Of a stretch of 64,000 nt of DNA, positions 46,267 through 54,518 are shown piece by piece (within the stretch, counting starts at the first letter, position 1; each line of letters starts with the position of its first letter). Under the pieces are notes generated by a model that worked only from the letters and a program-made list of their open reading frames with translations, was not told the origin of the DNA and ran no database searches. The DNA is from Agrobacterium vitis (GTDB taxonomy: Bacteria; Pseudomonadota; Alphaproteobacteria; Rhizobiales; Rhizobiaceae), in contig NZ_JACXXJ020000005.1 in assembly GCF_014926405.1 (NCBI RefSeq), forward strand, positions 1,059,001 to 1,123,000. The letters run 5' to 3'. A program made the translations under genes and the position numbers.

Positions 46267-47202
46267 ATGCTTGACATTGGCTGGAGCGAATTGCTGGTCA
46301 TCGCGGTCGTGCTGATCGTTGTGGTTGGTCCGAAAGACTTGCCGCCCATGCTGCGGGCCTTTGGCAAGATGACGACGCGGTTGCGCAAGACGGCGGGCGA
46401 GTTTCGCGCCCAGTTCGACGAAGCCCTGCGCGAAGCTGATATGGATGATGTGCGCCGCACGATCGATGATGCCCAGCGGCTGAACCCCGCCAATGCGTTG
46501 CGCGAGGCGATCAACCCGCTGCGGCAGATGGGGGCTGATATCAGATCCGATCTCCAGCGCTCGACGCAGGTGGATCATTTCCCTGAAGATGAGAGTAGCC
46601 GTCTGCCGCTGGCGGATGAACCGGCCCGGCCGATGACGGCGGAAGATCTTCCACCACTGGCACCGCTGGGCGACACTTTGGCAAAGCCGCAATTGCCGGG
46701 TTCGGCTGCTGCCGCACCTGTGACAGCACCGGTCGTCAAAGCTACCGAAACCGTTACCCCAGTGGAAAAAGCACCGGTGAAACGGGTGCGAAAGCCAAAG
46801 TCGGACGTCGCGGCGCCTGAAGTGCTGACGTCTGAAGTGTCGGCGCCTAAGGTAGCAAAGACGGCAAAAGCCACGAAAGCCAAGGCTGTTTCCAAGCCAG
46901 TCAAAAATCTAAAACCAGCGGCCGTCACCGCGCCGATCACGCAGGCGTCTGTTGATGCGGATATTGCTGTTTCGGATTCGTCGCCGAAGACGACGACGCG
47001 CACCAAGCGGCCAGCAACGACAAAGGTTTTACCGGAAACGGTTGCCGTGCCAGCATTGAAAAAGAAAACCGTGTCCAGGAAGAAGACTGTCCCTGGTGAG
47101 GCGACGGCCAGCCAGCCTGAGTCGCGTGCGCCAGACACTGAAAAGCAAGACACCAGCAAACAAGACACTGGCAAGCAAGAGACTGGCAAGGGTGAAGCAT
47201 GA
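46267..47202 (+). CDS. tatB: Sec-independent translocase subunit TatB, long C-terminal tail
   Basis: This 311-residue protein has the TatB N-terminus MLDIGWSELLVIAVVLIVVV, GPKDLPPMLRAFGKMTTRLR and an amphipathic helix to about residue 60. From about 105 on it is a Pro/Ala/Lys/Thr-rich tail of low complexity, ending in a [17 protein letters not shown] repeat. TatB proteins are usually below 200 residues, so the tail here is unusually long. It overlaps tatC by four bases. With TatC it binds twin-arginine signal peptides. Confidence 0.92.
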   Translation: MLDIGWSELLVIAVVLIVVVGPKDLPPMLRAFGKMTTRLRKTAGEFRAQFDEALREADMDDVRRTIDDAQRLNPANALREAINPLRQMGADIRSDLQRSTQVDHFPEDESSRLPLADEPARPMTAEDLPPLAPLGDTLAKPQLPGSAAAAPVTAPVVKATETVTPVEKAPVKRVRKPKSDVAAPEVLTSEVSAPKVAKTAKATKAKAVSKPVKNLKPAAVTAPITQASVDADIAVSDSSPKTTTRTKRPATTKVLPETVAVPALKKKTVSRKKTVPGEATASQPESRAPDTEKQDTSKQDTGKQETGKGEA

Positions 47203-48011
47203 GTGACGACATTGAGGACAAGCCGCAGCCGCTGATCGAGCATCTGATAGAGCTGAGGACGCGGCTGATCTGGTCTTTGGGTGCGTTTTTCCTGGCCTTC
47301 ATCGTCTGTTTTTTCTTCGCCAAGCATTTGTTCAATCTTCTGGTCATCCCCTATAAATGGGCGGTGATCTGGGCGCATCTGGATGTCAGCAAGGCGGAGC
47401 TGATTTATACGGCACCGCAAGAGTTTTTCTTCACCCAGGTCAAGGTGGCGATGTTTTCTGCCATGGTCATCGCTTTTCCGGTGATTGCCGCGCAGATCTA
47501 CAAGTTCGTGGCACCGGGCCTTTATAAAAACGAGCGTCAGGCTTTCCTGCCTTTCCTGGTTGCCTCTCCGGTCCTGTTCCTGATGGGGGCGGCGCTGGTC
47601 TATTTCTTCTTTACTCCGATGGTGATGTGGTTCTTCCTGGCCATGCAACAGGCGCCGGGGGAGGGTGACGTGGCGATTTCGCTGATGCCGAAAGTTTCGG
47701 AATATCTCAGCCTGATCATGTCTCTGGTCTTTGCCTTCGGTCTTGTCTTCCAATTGCCTGTGGTGACCACGCTTCTGGCCCGGGTTGGAATCATCGACAG
47801 CAAATGGCTGGCCGAAAAGCGCAAATATTTCATCGTCATCGCCTTCATCGTCGCGGCAGTGCTAACTCCGCCTGATCCGATGTCCCAGATCGGTCTTGCA
47901 CTGCCCACCATCCTTCTCTACGAAGTCTCGATCTATGCGGCAAAGCTGGTGGAACGGGAGCGGTCGAAGAAAGCTGCGGCAGAGGCCAGTACTTCCACCG
48001 AGGTGAAATAG
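47199..48011 (+). CDS. tatC: Sec-independent translocase subunit TatC
   Basis: This 270-residue polytopic protein has six predicted helices. The signature [17 protein letters not shown] (about residues 12-28, with the conserved Glu that contacts the RR motif) opens it, and [20 protein letters not shown] and [20 protein letters not shown] follow, the latter being the TatC loop motif. Standard length. Translation is coupled to tatB. It is the receptor core of the Tat complex. Confidence 0.94.
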   Translation: MSDDIEDKPQPLIEHLIELRTRLIWSLGAFFLAFIVCFFFAKHLFNLLVIPYKWAVIWAHLDVSKAELIYTAPQEFFFTQVKVAMFSAMVIAFPVIAAQIYKFVAPGLYKNERQAFLPFLVASPVLFLMGAALVYFFFTPMVMWFFLAMQQAPGEGDVAISLMPKVSEYLSLIMSLVFAFGLVFQLPVVTTLLARVGIIDSKWLAEKRKYFIVIAFIVAAVLTPPDPMSQIGLALPTILLYEVSIYAAKLVERERSKKAAAEASTSTEVK

Positions 48012-48052
48012 CCTGCGTCAGAATTTGGCCCGCTTACATATTTGGAACGACG

Positions 48053-49336
48053 ATGCTTGATATAAAATGGATTCGTGAAAACCCTGCCCTTCTCGATCAG
48101 GCGCTGGCAAAGCGCGGAGCTGATCCCCTGTCGCAGAGCCTGATTGCACTTGATGAACAGCGCCGGGCCGTCGTCCAGTCCATGCAGGACATGCAGTCGC
48201 GTCGTAATTCCGCTTCCAAGGAAATCGGCGCGGCCATGGCGCAGAAGGATATGGCGCTGGCCGAAAAGCTGAAGGCCGAAGTTGCCTCTCTGAAGGACAC
48301 CCTGCCGGCTGCCGAAGAAGATGAGCGCCGCCTGAGCGCGGAACTGACCGATGCCCTGTCGCGCATTCCCAATATTCCGCTTGATGATGTGCCTGTTGGT
48401 GCGGACGAACACGACAATGTCGTGGCGCGTGTTGTGGGCCAGAAGCCGGGCTGGAACCACAAGGCCATCGAGCATCCGGAAATCGGCGAAGCACTGGGCT
48501 ATATGGATTTCGACCGGGCTGCCAAACTTTCTGGTGCACGTTTTACCGTCTTGACCGGGCCTTTGGCGCGGCTGGAGCGGGCGCTCGGTCAGTTCATGAT
48601 CGATCTTCACACCAGTGAGCATGGCTATACGGAAGTCTCCTCGCCGCTGATGGTGCGCGATGAAGCGATGTATGGCACCGGCCAATTGCCGAAATTTTCT
48701 GAGGAACTGTTCAAGACCACCGATGGCCGCTGGTTGATCCCGACGGCAGAGGTGACGCTGACCAATCTGGTCTCCGGCGAAATTCTCGATCAGGAAAAAC
48801 TGCCGCTGCGCTTTACAGCCTTGACGCCGTCCTTCCGCTCGGAAGCAGGGTCGGCTGGCCGTGATACGCGCGGCATGTTGCGCCAGCATCAATTCTGGAA
48901 ATGCGAACTGGTGTCGATCACCGATGCGCAGAGCGCCTTGGCTGAACATGAGCGGATGACGGCCTGCGCCGAAGAAGTGCTGAAGCGTCTCGGCCTGCAT
49001 TTCCGCACCATGACGCTTTGCACCGGGGATATGGGGTTCGGTGCCGCCAAGACCTACGATCTGGAAGTCTGGCTGCCGGGACAGAACACGTTCCGTGAAA
49101 TCTCCTCCTGCTCGGTTTGCGGCGATTTCCAGGGACGGCGGATGAATGCCCGCTACCGCAACAAGGATGGCAAGGGTACGACCTTCGTTCACACGCTGAA
49201 CGGCTCGGGTACGGCGGTTGGCCGGTGCTTGATTGCAGTGATGGAGAACTATCTCAATGAAGATGGCTCGATCACTGTGCCAGACGTATTGTTGCCCTAT
49301 ATGGGCGGTCTGACGAGAATCGAAAAAGCCAGCTAG
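48053..49336 (+). CDS. serS: Seryl-tRNA synthetase
   Basis: This 427-residue class II synthetase charges tRNA-Ser and tRNA-Sec. The N-terminal coiled-coil arm runs from about residues 25 to 105 ([20 protein letters not shown]), and class II motifs follow: motif 2 [23 protein letters not shown] (quoted in part: [15 protein letters not shown]), motif 3 [18 protein letters not shown] (about 382-399). Length is full. It begins 41 bp after tatC. A palindromic repeat separates it from surE. Confidence 0.96.
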   Translation: MLDIKWIRENPALLDQALAKRGADPLSQSLIALDEQRRAVVQSMQDMQSRRNSASKEIGAAMAQKDMALAEKLKAEVASLKDTLPAAEEDERRLSAELTDALSRIPNIPLDDVPVGADEHDNVVARVVGQKPGWNHKAIEHPEIGEALGYMDFDRAAKLSGARFTVLTGPLARLERALGQFMIDLHTSEHGYTEVSSPLMVRDEAMYGTGQLPKFSEELFKTTDGRWLIPTAEVTLTNLVSGEILDQEKLPLRFTALTPSFRSEAGSAGRDTRGMLRQHQFWKCELVSITDAQSALAEHERMTACAEEVLKRLGLHFRTMTLCTGDMGFGAAKTYDLEVWLPGQNTFREISSCSVCGDFQGRRMNARYRNKDGKGTTFVHTLNGSGTAVGRCLIAVMENYLNEDGSITVPDVLLPYMGGLTRIEKAS

Positions 49337-49438
49337 AGCATCGGACCGAAAGTTAAGAACCGGTTTTCGGATAAATCCGACGCGCAAACAAAAACTTAGA
49401 GCATCGTGCTGGTTCCGATTTTCTGTACGATGCTCTAA
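49335..49438. repeat. Rhizobial RIME-like intergenic repeat
   Basis: AGAGCATCGGACCGAAA opens the element and a 12-bp perfect hairpin closes it: TTAGAGCATCGT (49396-49407) with ACGATGCTCTAA (49427-49438). The wording of both halves is like a repeat common between rhizobial genes. Confidence 0.7.
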
Positions 49439-49470
49439 AACCGGCTTCAGAAACGTCTTGACGAGGACCA

Positions 49471-50241
49471 ATGCGGATTCTGCTGACCAATGACGATGGC
49501 ATTCATGCAGACGGTCTGGCCGTTCTGGAACGAATAGCCCACACACTGTCCGACGATGTGTGGATTGTTGCGCCGGAAACCGACCAGAGCGGCCTTGCCC
49601 ATTCGTTGACCCTGTCGGAGCCGTTGCGACTGCGGCAGCTTGGCGAGAAACGCTATGCGCTGCGGGGAACGCCGACTGATTGCGTCATCATGGCCATCCG
49701 CAAACTGCTGCCCGGCAAACCGGATCTGGTGCTGTCAGGCGTTAATGCCGGGGCAAACCTTGCTGATGATGTCACCTATTCCGGCACGGTGGCTGGGGCC
49801 ATCGAAGGCACGGTGCATGGTGCGCGCTCGTTTGCGCTTAGTCAGGCCTATAGCTACGTGGCTGGCCATTCCATTCCCTGGCATGTGGCTGAAACGCATG
49901 CACCAGAGCTGATTGCCAAGCTGATGCATATCGACCTGCCACCCGGTACACTCCTCAACCTCAATTTTCCCAATTGCGAACCGGACGAGGTTGCGGGTGT
50001 CGATGTGACTTCGCAGGGCAAGCTTGATTTCGGTCTCAGCGTCGAAGAGCGGTTGGATGGCCGTGGGCTGCCCTATTTCTGGCTGCGATTCGGCGACCGC
50101 AAGGGCAATTTCCGCGCCGGAACTGATATCAGCACGTTGCGCGATAACCGTATTTCGGTCACGCCGCTGAAGCTGGATCTGACCGACTACGCGGTTCAGG
50201 ATATCATCGCCGCCGCGCTAAACCCGGAGGTGGGGTCTTGA
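49471..50241 (+). CDS. surE: 5'/3'-nucleotidase SurE
   Basis: This 256-residue metal-dependent nucleotidase acts in stress survival. The N-terminal metal site [16 protein letters not shown] (Asp8-Asp9), the [19 protein letters not shown] motif (about residues 91-110; quoted part [15 protein letters not shown]) and the Ser/Asn ligands are all present. The ATG at 49471 has GACGAGGA upstream. Its 3' end overlaps the next gene, giving the conserved surE-pcm pair. Confidence 0.94.
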   Translation: MRILLTNDDGIHADGLAVLERIAHTLSDDVWIVAPETDQSGLAHSLTLSEPLRLRQLGEKRYALRGTPTDCVIMAIRKLLPGKPDLVLSGVNAGANLADDVTYSGTVAGAIEGTVHGARSFALSQAYSYVAGHSIPWHVAETHAPELIAKLMHIDLPPGTLLNLNFPNCEPDEVAGVDVTSQGKLDFGLSVEERLDGRGLPYFWLRFGDRKGNFRAGTDISTLRDNRISVTPLKLDLTDYAVQDIIAAALNPEVGS

Positions 50242-50891
50242 AATCCGCAATGCTTGAAAAAGAAGGCTTTGCAGCCCTGGTGCTGCGGCTGCGCTCCGAG
50301 GGGATTTCCGACATCAACCTGCTGACGGCGGTGGAACAGACGCCCCGGTCGCGATTCGTCGCTCATCATCTGGCCGAGCACGCCTATTCCCGCCAGACGA
50401 TCCCGCTTGAATGCGGTGCGTTCATGGAAGGGGCCGATCTTGCCGTCCGGCTGATCGAGCGCCTGCGTGTCAAGCCCGGCCAACGGGTGATGGAGGTCGG
50501 CACCGGCAGCGGGTTCATGACCGCTGTTCTGGCGCGGCTATGTGAGCGTGTCGTCTCGGTGGAACGCTACAACACGCTGGTCAACGATGCGCAGGCCCGT
50601 CTGGAGCAATTATCGGTCCGCAATGCCATTATTCGTCATGGCGATGGCAGCCTGGGCTTGCCGGGCGAGGGGACATTCGACCGAATCATCGCGACCGCCG
50701 CCTTCCCCTCGATGCCAAAAGTCTTTACCGAGCAACTGGTCCATAACGGGGTGCTGCTGGCTCCGTTGATTTTGGACGAAAATCGATGCGTCATGGTGCG
50801 GCTCACCCGGACGGGCAGCCGGTTTGAGCGGGAAGACCTGTTCGAGGTTCCCTATCTGCCCCTGACCCCAAATGTTGCTGCCTTCCTCTGA
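50238..50891 (+). CDS. pcm: Protein-L-isoaspartate O-methyltransferase (canonical Pcm)
   Basis: This 217-residue repair methyltransferase converts isoaspartyl residues back. It has [38 protein letters not shown] and the motif [18 protein letters not shown] (about residues 82-98) followed by the [20 protein letters not shown] strand and helix. The TTG at 50238 overlaps the surE stop and has GGAGGTGGG upstream; ATG at 50250 is an alternative. Placement after surE is the classic arrangement, so this is the true Pcm, unlike the gene at 25504. Confidence 0.92.
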   Translation: MKSAMLEKEGFAALVLRLRSEGISDINLLTAVEQTPRSRFVAHHLAEHAYSRQTIPLECGAFMEGADLAVRLIERLRVKPGQRVMEVGTGSGFMTAVLARLCERVVSVERYNTLVNDAQARLEQLSVRNAIIRHGDGSLGLPGEGTFDRIIATAAFPSMPKVFTEQLVHNGVLLAPLILDENRCVMVRLTRTGSRFEREDLFEVPYLPLTPNVAAFL

Positions 50892-51142
50892 TTGGAAGCT
50901 TCCATCTCTCTAAATTTACCAAAATAGGAGGGTTTGCTGGTGCTTGGCTCAGTCCCATTAATTTTTATGGTTAATGACATTTCTCCAAAAGCCCGGCACA
51001 GCAGGGTTTCCAACCGCACAGCCCCCGGTTTTCTTGAGATTTTTTGCGGAATGTTCATAAGGATTCCACGCGGTTAACCGCCCGGTAACACTAACGCGCT
51101 TTAATAAACTCACAAATGGTTGCGTCGTCAGTGGGTTGTATC

Positions 51143-52753
51143 ATGCGTCAGAGTCAGTCTTATAAATCCGGCATGCCTGTTGCCCAGATTCTCTGGGTTG
51201 GCCTGATGGCAAGCGTCGCAACTGGTTGCAGTTCCGATTCAAGCCGCTTTTCCGGCCTGTTTTCCAAAACCGATTCGATGACGACCGCCTCGACGGGCGG
51301 CCAGATCACTGGAATGGCTAATGCACCGGTGCCCCAGACGGATGTCGATGGCGGCGGCTCTTATGCTCCAGTGGCGTCCGGCGGATCGATGGGTGGCGGT
51401 GGTTATGGCAATCGCCAGCAGGCGATGACGCAGCCCTATCCGGCCCAGCAGACCTATTCGCCAGCACGGCGTGCTTCTTCGGCTGTGTCTGTTCAGAAGG
51501 CCGAACTTGCGCCGCCGTCCGGTTCCACCGCATCGACAGGCCCGATCTCTTCGCGCCGCCAGACGGCCTCGGCCCAGCCATTCCCCGCGGCCACACACCA
51601 GTCGGCTGCACTGGAAGATGGTGATGGTCTGTCCACCAACACCCTGCCGCAGCCGGCAAAGCCCGGCCCAGCGAATGGTCAAGGCGCCAATGGCCAAGGT
51701 GCCAATGGATGGAGCACGGTCAATGCACCCCGCGTCGTGCTGAAGCCGGGCGAAAGCCTGGCAACCCTGTCACAGCGTTACGGCGTGCCTGAAAAGGAAA
51801 TCGTCAAGGCCAATGGACTTTCGACGGCAGGGGCTGCGCGTCCCGGTCAGTCCATCCTCATTCCGACCTTCGGTTCGCGCAATACGCCGACCAGGGCGGC
51901 TGCTGCCGAAGGCACGCTGTTGCCTCCAGGTCAGTCTCCTGGACCAACGCCGCGCCAGGAAGAAAAGGTCGCGGTGTTGCCGACCAATCCGAAGCTGCGC
52001 GATAAGGTCAAGACCGATATTGCTGCAAACAACACCACCAATGCCGCGGGCACCGGCAAGACGCCGCCTGCCGCTGGCACCTATGTGGTCAAGTCAGGCG
52101 ACTCGATTGCCAAGATTGCCCGCGAAAACGGTGTTTCCGTTACGGCCCTCAAGCAGGCGAACCATCTCGGCACCCAGGGTGTCCGCGTTGGCCAGACGCT
52201 GGAACTGCCGCAGGCCGATCAAAAGTTGGCCGCGACACCTGTCAGCACGGCGCCTGCCAATACCAAGCCGGAAGCGCCTAAGGTGACTGCTGCGGCTCCG
52301 GCGCCTGCCGCGCCGACCAAGTCGGTCACCGATGTTGCCTCCGCCGATCCAGGCGACAAGGCCCCGGATGCAACCGGCATTGGCAAATATCGCTGGCCGG
52401 TGCGTGGTGCGGTGGTGGCTCCGTTTGGCGCCAATGTCGCTGGTAAGCGCAATGACGGTATCGATATTTCCGTGCCGACCGGTACGCCGATCAAGGCCGC
52501 CGAAAACGGCGTGGTCATCTACGCTGGCAATGGTCTGAAAGAACTCGGCAACACTGTGCTTGTGCGCCATGACGACGGCACTGTGACTGTTTACGGCCAT
52601 GCCGATGCCATTTCCGTTCAGCGTGGCCAGAAGGTGCAGCGCGGCCAGCAGGTGGCGACGTCAGGCATGAGCGGCAATGCCAGCCAGCCCACCCTGCATT
52701 TCGAAGTCCGCAAGGATGCGACCCCGGTCAACCCGATGGGCTTCCTGGAATAG
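51143..52753 (+). CDS. NlpD/DipM-like LysM-LytM lipoprotein with degenerate metal site
   Basis: This 536-residue envelope protein starts at ATG 51143 with a lipoprotein signal (LMASVATGC, lipidated Cys about residue 30). A Pro/Ser/Gln-rich linker follows, then two LysM domains (VLKPGESLATLSQRYGVPEK, about 200-245, and YVVKSGDSIAKIARENGVSV, about 315-360), and a C-terminal LytM/M23 domain (about 410-536). In active M23 enzymes zinc is held by H-x-x-x-D and H-x-H; here these read RNDGIDIS and TLHFEVR, so two of the ligand His are missing. It is therefore probably a regulator of amidases at the septum, like NlpD, EnvC or DipM, rather than a peptidase. It has no close neighbour on the same strand after the terminator. 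Confidence 0.88.
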   Translation: MRQSQSYKSGMPVAQILWVGLMASVATGCSSDSSRFSGLFSKTDSMTTASTGGQITGMANAPVPQTDVDGGGSYAPVASGGSMGGGGYGNRQQAMTQPYPAQQTYSPARRASSAVSVQKAELAPPSGSTASTGPISSRRQTASAQPFPAATHQSAALEDGDGLSTNTLPQPAKPGPANGQGANGQGANGWSTVNAPRVVLKPGESLATLSQRYGVPEKEIVKANGLSTAGAARPGQSILIPTFGSRNTPTRAAAAEGTLLPPGQSPGPTPRQEEKVAVLPTNPKLRDKVKTDIAANNTTNAAGTGKTPPAAGTYVVKSGDSIAKIARENGVSVTALKQANHLGTQGVRVGQTLELPQADQKLAATPVSTAPANTKPEAPKVTAAAPAPAAPTKSVTDVASADPGDKAPDATGIGKYRWPVRGAVVAPFGANVAGKRNDGIDISVPTGTPIKAAENGVVIYAGNGLKELGNTVLVRHDDGTVTVYGHADAISVQRGQKVQRGQQVATSGMSGNASQPTLHFEVRKDATPVNPMGFLE

Positions 52754-52808
52754 GCTTTGGTTCGCAAGAGTTTTTCTTGAATAAGGTAGTGCGTTTCAGG
52801 AAAGTTGA

Positions 52809-52836
52809 GAAAGGCTCGGAGCAATCCGGGCCTTTC
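52809..52836. terminator. Terminator after the LysM-LytM gene
   Basis: GAAAGGCTCGGA (52809-52820) pairs with TCCGGGCCTTTC (52825-52836) with one mismatch and TTC at the end. It lies between convergent genes. Confidence 0.7.
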
Positions 52837-52868
52837 TTCATAAGGGGCTTTCGATTGGGCTGGAAAAC

Positions 52869-53735
52869 CTAGCGTCCAAGATCGACACGCAACCGCCCGG
52901 CCAGATCCTGGATATATTGCCAGGCGACACGGCCGGAGCGCGCACCTCGCGTGGTGGCCCATTCCAGTGCCTCGGCGTGCAATTGCTCAGGCAGTAGCGG
53001 CAGCTTGAAATGTGCGGCATAGCCGTCAATCATCGCCAGGTAGTCGTCCTGGCTGCATTTATGAAAGCCGAGCCAAAGGCCGAATCGGTCGGAGAGCGAG
53101 ACCTTTTCTTCGACGGCTTCCGACGGGTTGATGGCGGTCGATTGCTCATTTTCCATCATATGCCGGGGCAGGAGGTGGCGGCGGTTGGAGGTGGCGTAGA
53201 ACAGCACATTGTCCGGACGGCCCTCGATACCGCCATCCAGTGCCGCCTTCAGCGATTTATAGGCGGTATCGTCATGATCGAAGGAAAGATCGTCGCAAAA
53301 CAGCAGCACCCGCTCTTGGCTGTTTTTCAGCAGGTCCATCAGCGCAGGCAGGGAGGCGATGTCTTCGCGGTGTACTTCCACCAGCTTCAGCCGCACTCCG
53401 GTAGCCTTTACGATATCGGCATGCACCGCCTTGACCAGCGAGGATTTGCCCATGCCGCGCGCGCCCCAGAGCAGGACATTGTTGGCGGCAAAGCCAAGCG
53501 CGAACCGTTCGGTGTTTTCATGCAGGATGTCGCGCACCCGGTCGACACCCCTGATCAGGCCGAGCGCGACGCGGTTGGGCCTTGGCACCGGTTGCAGATG
53601 CTGATTGGTCGGATGCCAGACGAAGCAGTCCGCTCCGCTCCAATCGTTGAGCGCAGGGGCTGGACCGGCCAGCCGCTCCATGGCATCGGCGAGCCGCGTC
53701 ACTTCGCGCAGCAGATCAGCCAGCGTATCGGTCAT
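52869..53735 (-). CDS. DUF815-family AAA ATPase
   Basis: This 288-residue cytoplasmic protein has Walker A GARGMGKSSLVKAVHADI (about residues 90-107), Walker B VLLFCDDLSFD (about 142-152), a sensor-like NVLFYATSNRRHLLP and an Arg-rich C-terminus (RGARSGRVAWQYIQDLAGRL). The order is that of the DUF815 group of uncharacterised AAA ATPases. The ATG at 53735 starts MTDTLADLLREV; the longer frame to 53864 is not domain-like. The gene is divergent from yajC by about 200 bp. Function unknown. Confidence 0.85.
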   Translation of the reverse strand: MTDTLADLLREVTRLADAMERLAGPAPALNDWSGADCFVWHPTNQHLQPVPRPNRVALGLIRGVDRVRDILHENTERFALGFAANNVLLWGARGMGKSSLVKAVHADIVKATGVRLKLVEVHREDIASLPALMDLLKNSQERVLLFCDDLSFDHDDTAYKSLKAALDGGIEGRPDNVLFYATSNRRHLLPRHMMENEQSTAINPSEAVEEKVSLSDRFGLWLGFHKCSQDDYLAMIDGYAAHFKLPLLPEQLHAEALEWATTRGARSGRVAWQYIQDLAGRLRVDLGR

Positions 53736-53943
53736 GTTTTGCCTCCGTTCACGCGGGAAAAGTGGTCCAAGACCGCCTGTGATCGTTGCGCTACCATGGT
53801 CATACAGGGTTCGAAAGTGTATTGACCGGGGATTCGGTACGCAAAGCCGCTGTTTCTGTTGCATTCCCTTGGGGTATTCCTATATTCCGGCGGCAAAACA
53901 GGGGGACAGGATCTTTGCTGCCCCGGTTCCGAAGGAGTTTCTC

Positions 53944-54315
53944 ATGTTCATAACACAGGCATTCGCTCAGGATGCAGCACCTGCCGCTGGCGGGATGGGG
54001 TCCGGGTTTGAAATGCTTCTGCTTTTCGCACCCTTGATGGTGATCTGGTATTTCCTGCTGATCCGCCCGCAGCGCAACCAGCTCAAAAAGCGGGAAGCAA
54101 CGCTGTCGGCCATTCGCCGTGGCGACCAGGTGGTGCTGGGTGGCGGCTTGATCGGCAAGGTGACCAAGGTCACTGACGACAAGGAACTGGAAGTCGAAAT
54201 TGCTGATGGCGTCAAGGTCAAGGCACTTCGCAGCCTGATCGCCGAAGTGCGCGTCAAGGGCGAACCGGTCAAGGCCGAGATTGCCAAAGCCGACGGTTCC
54301 AAGACCGACGCTTGA
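53944..54315 (+). CDS. yajC: Preprotein translocase subunit YajC
   Basis: This 123-residue single-pass membrane protein has the helix FEMLLLFAPLMVIWYFLLIR followed by PQRNQLKKREATLSAIRRGD and QVVLGGGLIGKVTKV, the full YajC signature. It associates with SecDF and SecYEG. The ATG at 53944 has GAAGGAG upstream; the longer frame from 53605 is antisense to the ATPase gene and rejected. A strong terminator lies between yajC and secDF. Confidence 0.93.
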   Translation: MFITQAFAQDAAPAAGGMGSGFEMLLLFAPLMVIWYFLLIRPQRNQLKKREATLSAIRRGDQVVLGGGLIGKVTKVTDDKELEVEIADGVKVKALRSLIAEVRVKGEPVKAEIAKADGSKTDA

Positions 54316-54332
54316 CCCAAGTTTGAACACCG

Positions 54333-54362
54333 GGCCGCCCAACAGGGCGGCCTGACTTTTTT
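54333..54362 (+). terminator. Intrinsic terminator between yajC and secDF
   Basis: GGCCGCC (54333-54339) pairs with GGCGGCC (54346-54352), then TGAC and six T residues. It suggests yajC is also made as a short transcript. Confidence 0.78.
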
Positions 54363-54518
54363 CTGCTGTCTGCTGGAGAAAAGCCGCTTCCGTCCTCTGA
54401 AATGGCCGCTTTGTATGTTGAGCGCTGGTTTGCCCTGCGGTAAATTTTGCTCGGCGTATCAAGCCGCCATTTCCGTTTGACGATCCCGGTCTATTTGCCC
54501 CAGACCTTACCCTTCGAG

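Noticed and set aside
53605..53943. An N-terminal extension of YajC
   Set aside because: It overlaps the divergent ATPase gene's 5' part and lacks YajC-like sequence; ATG 53944 has a strong ribosome-binding site.
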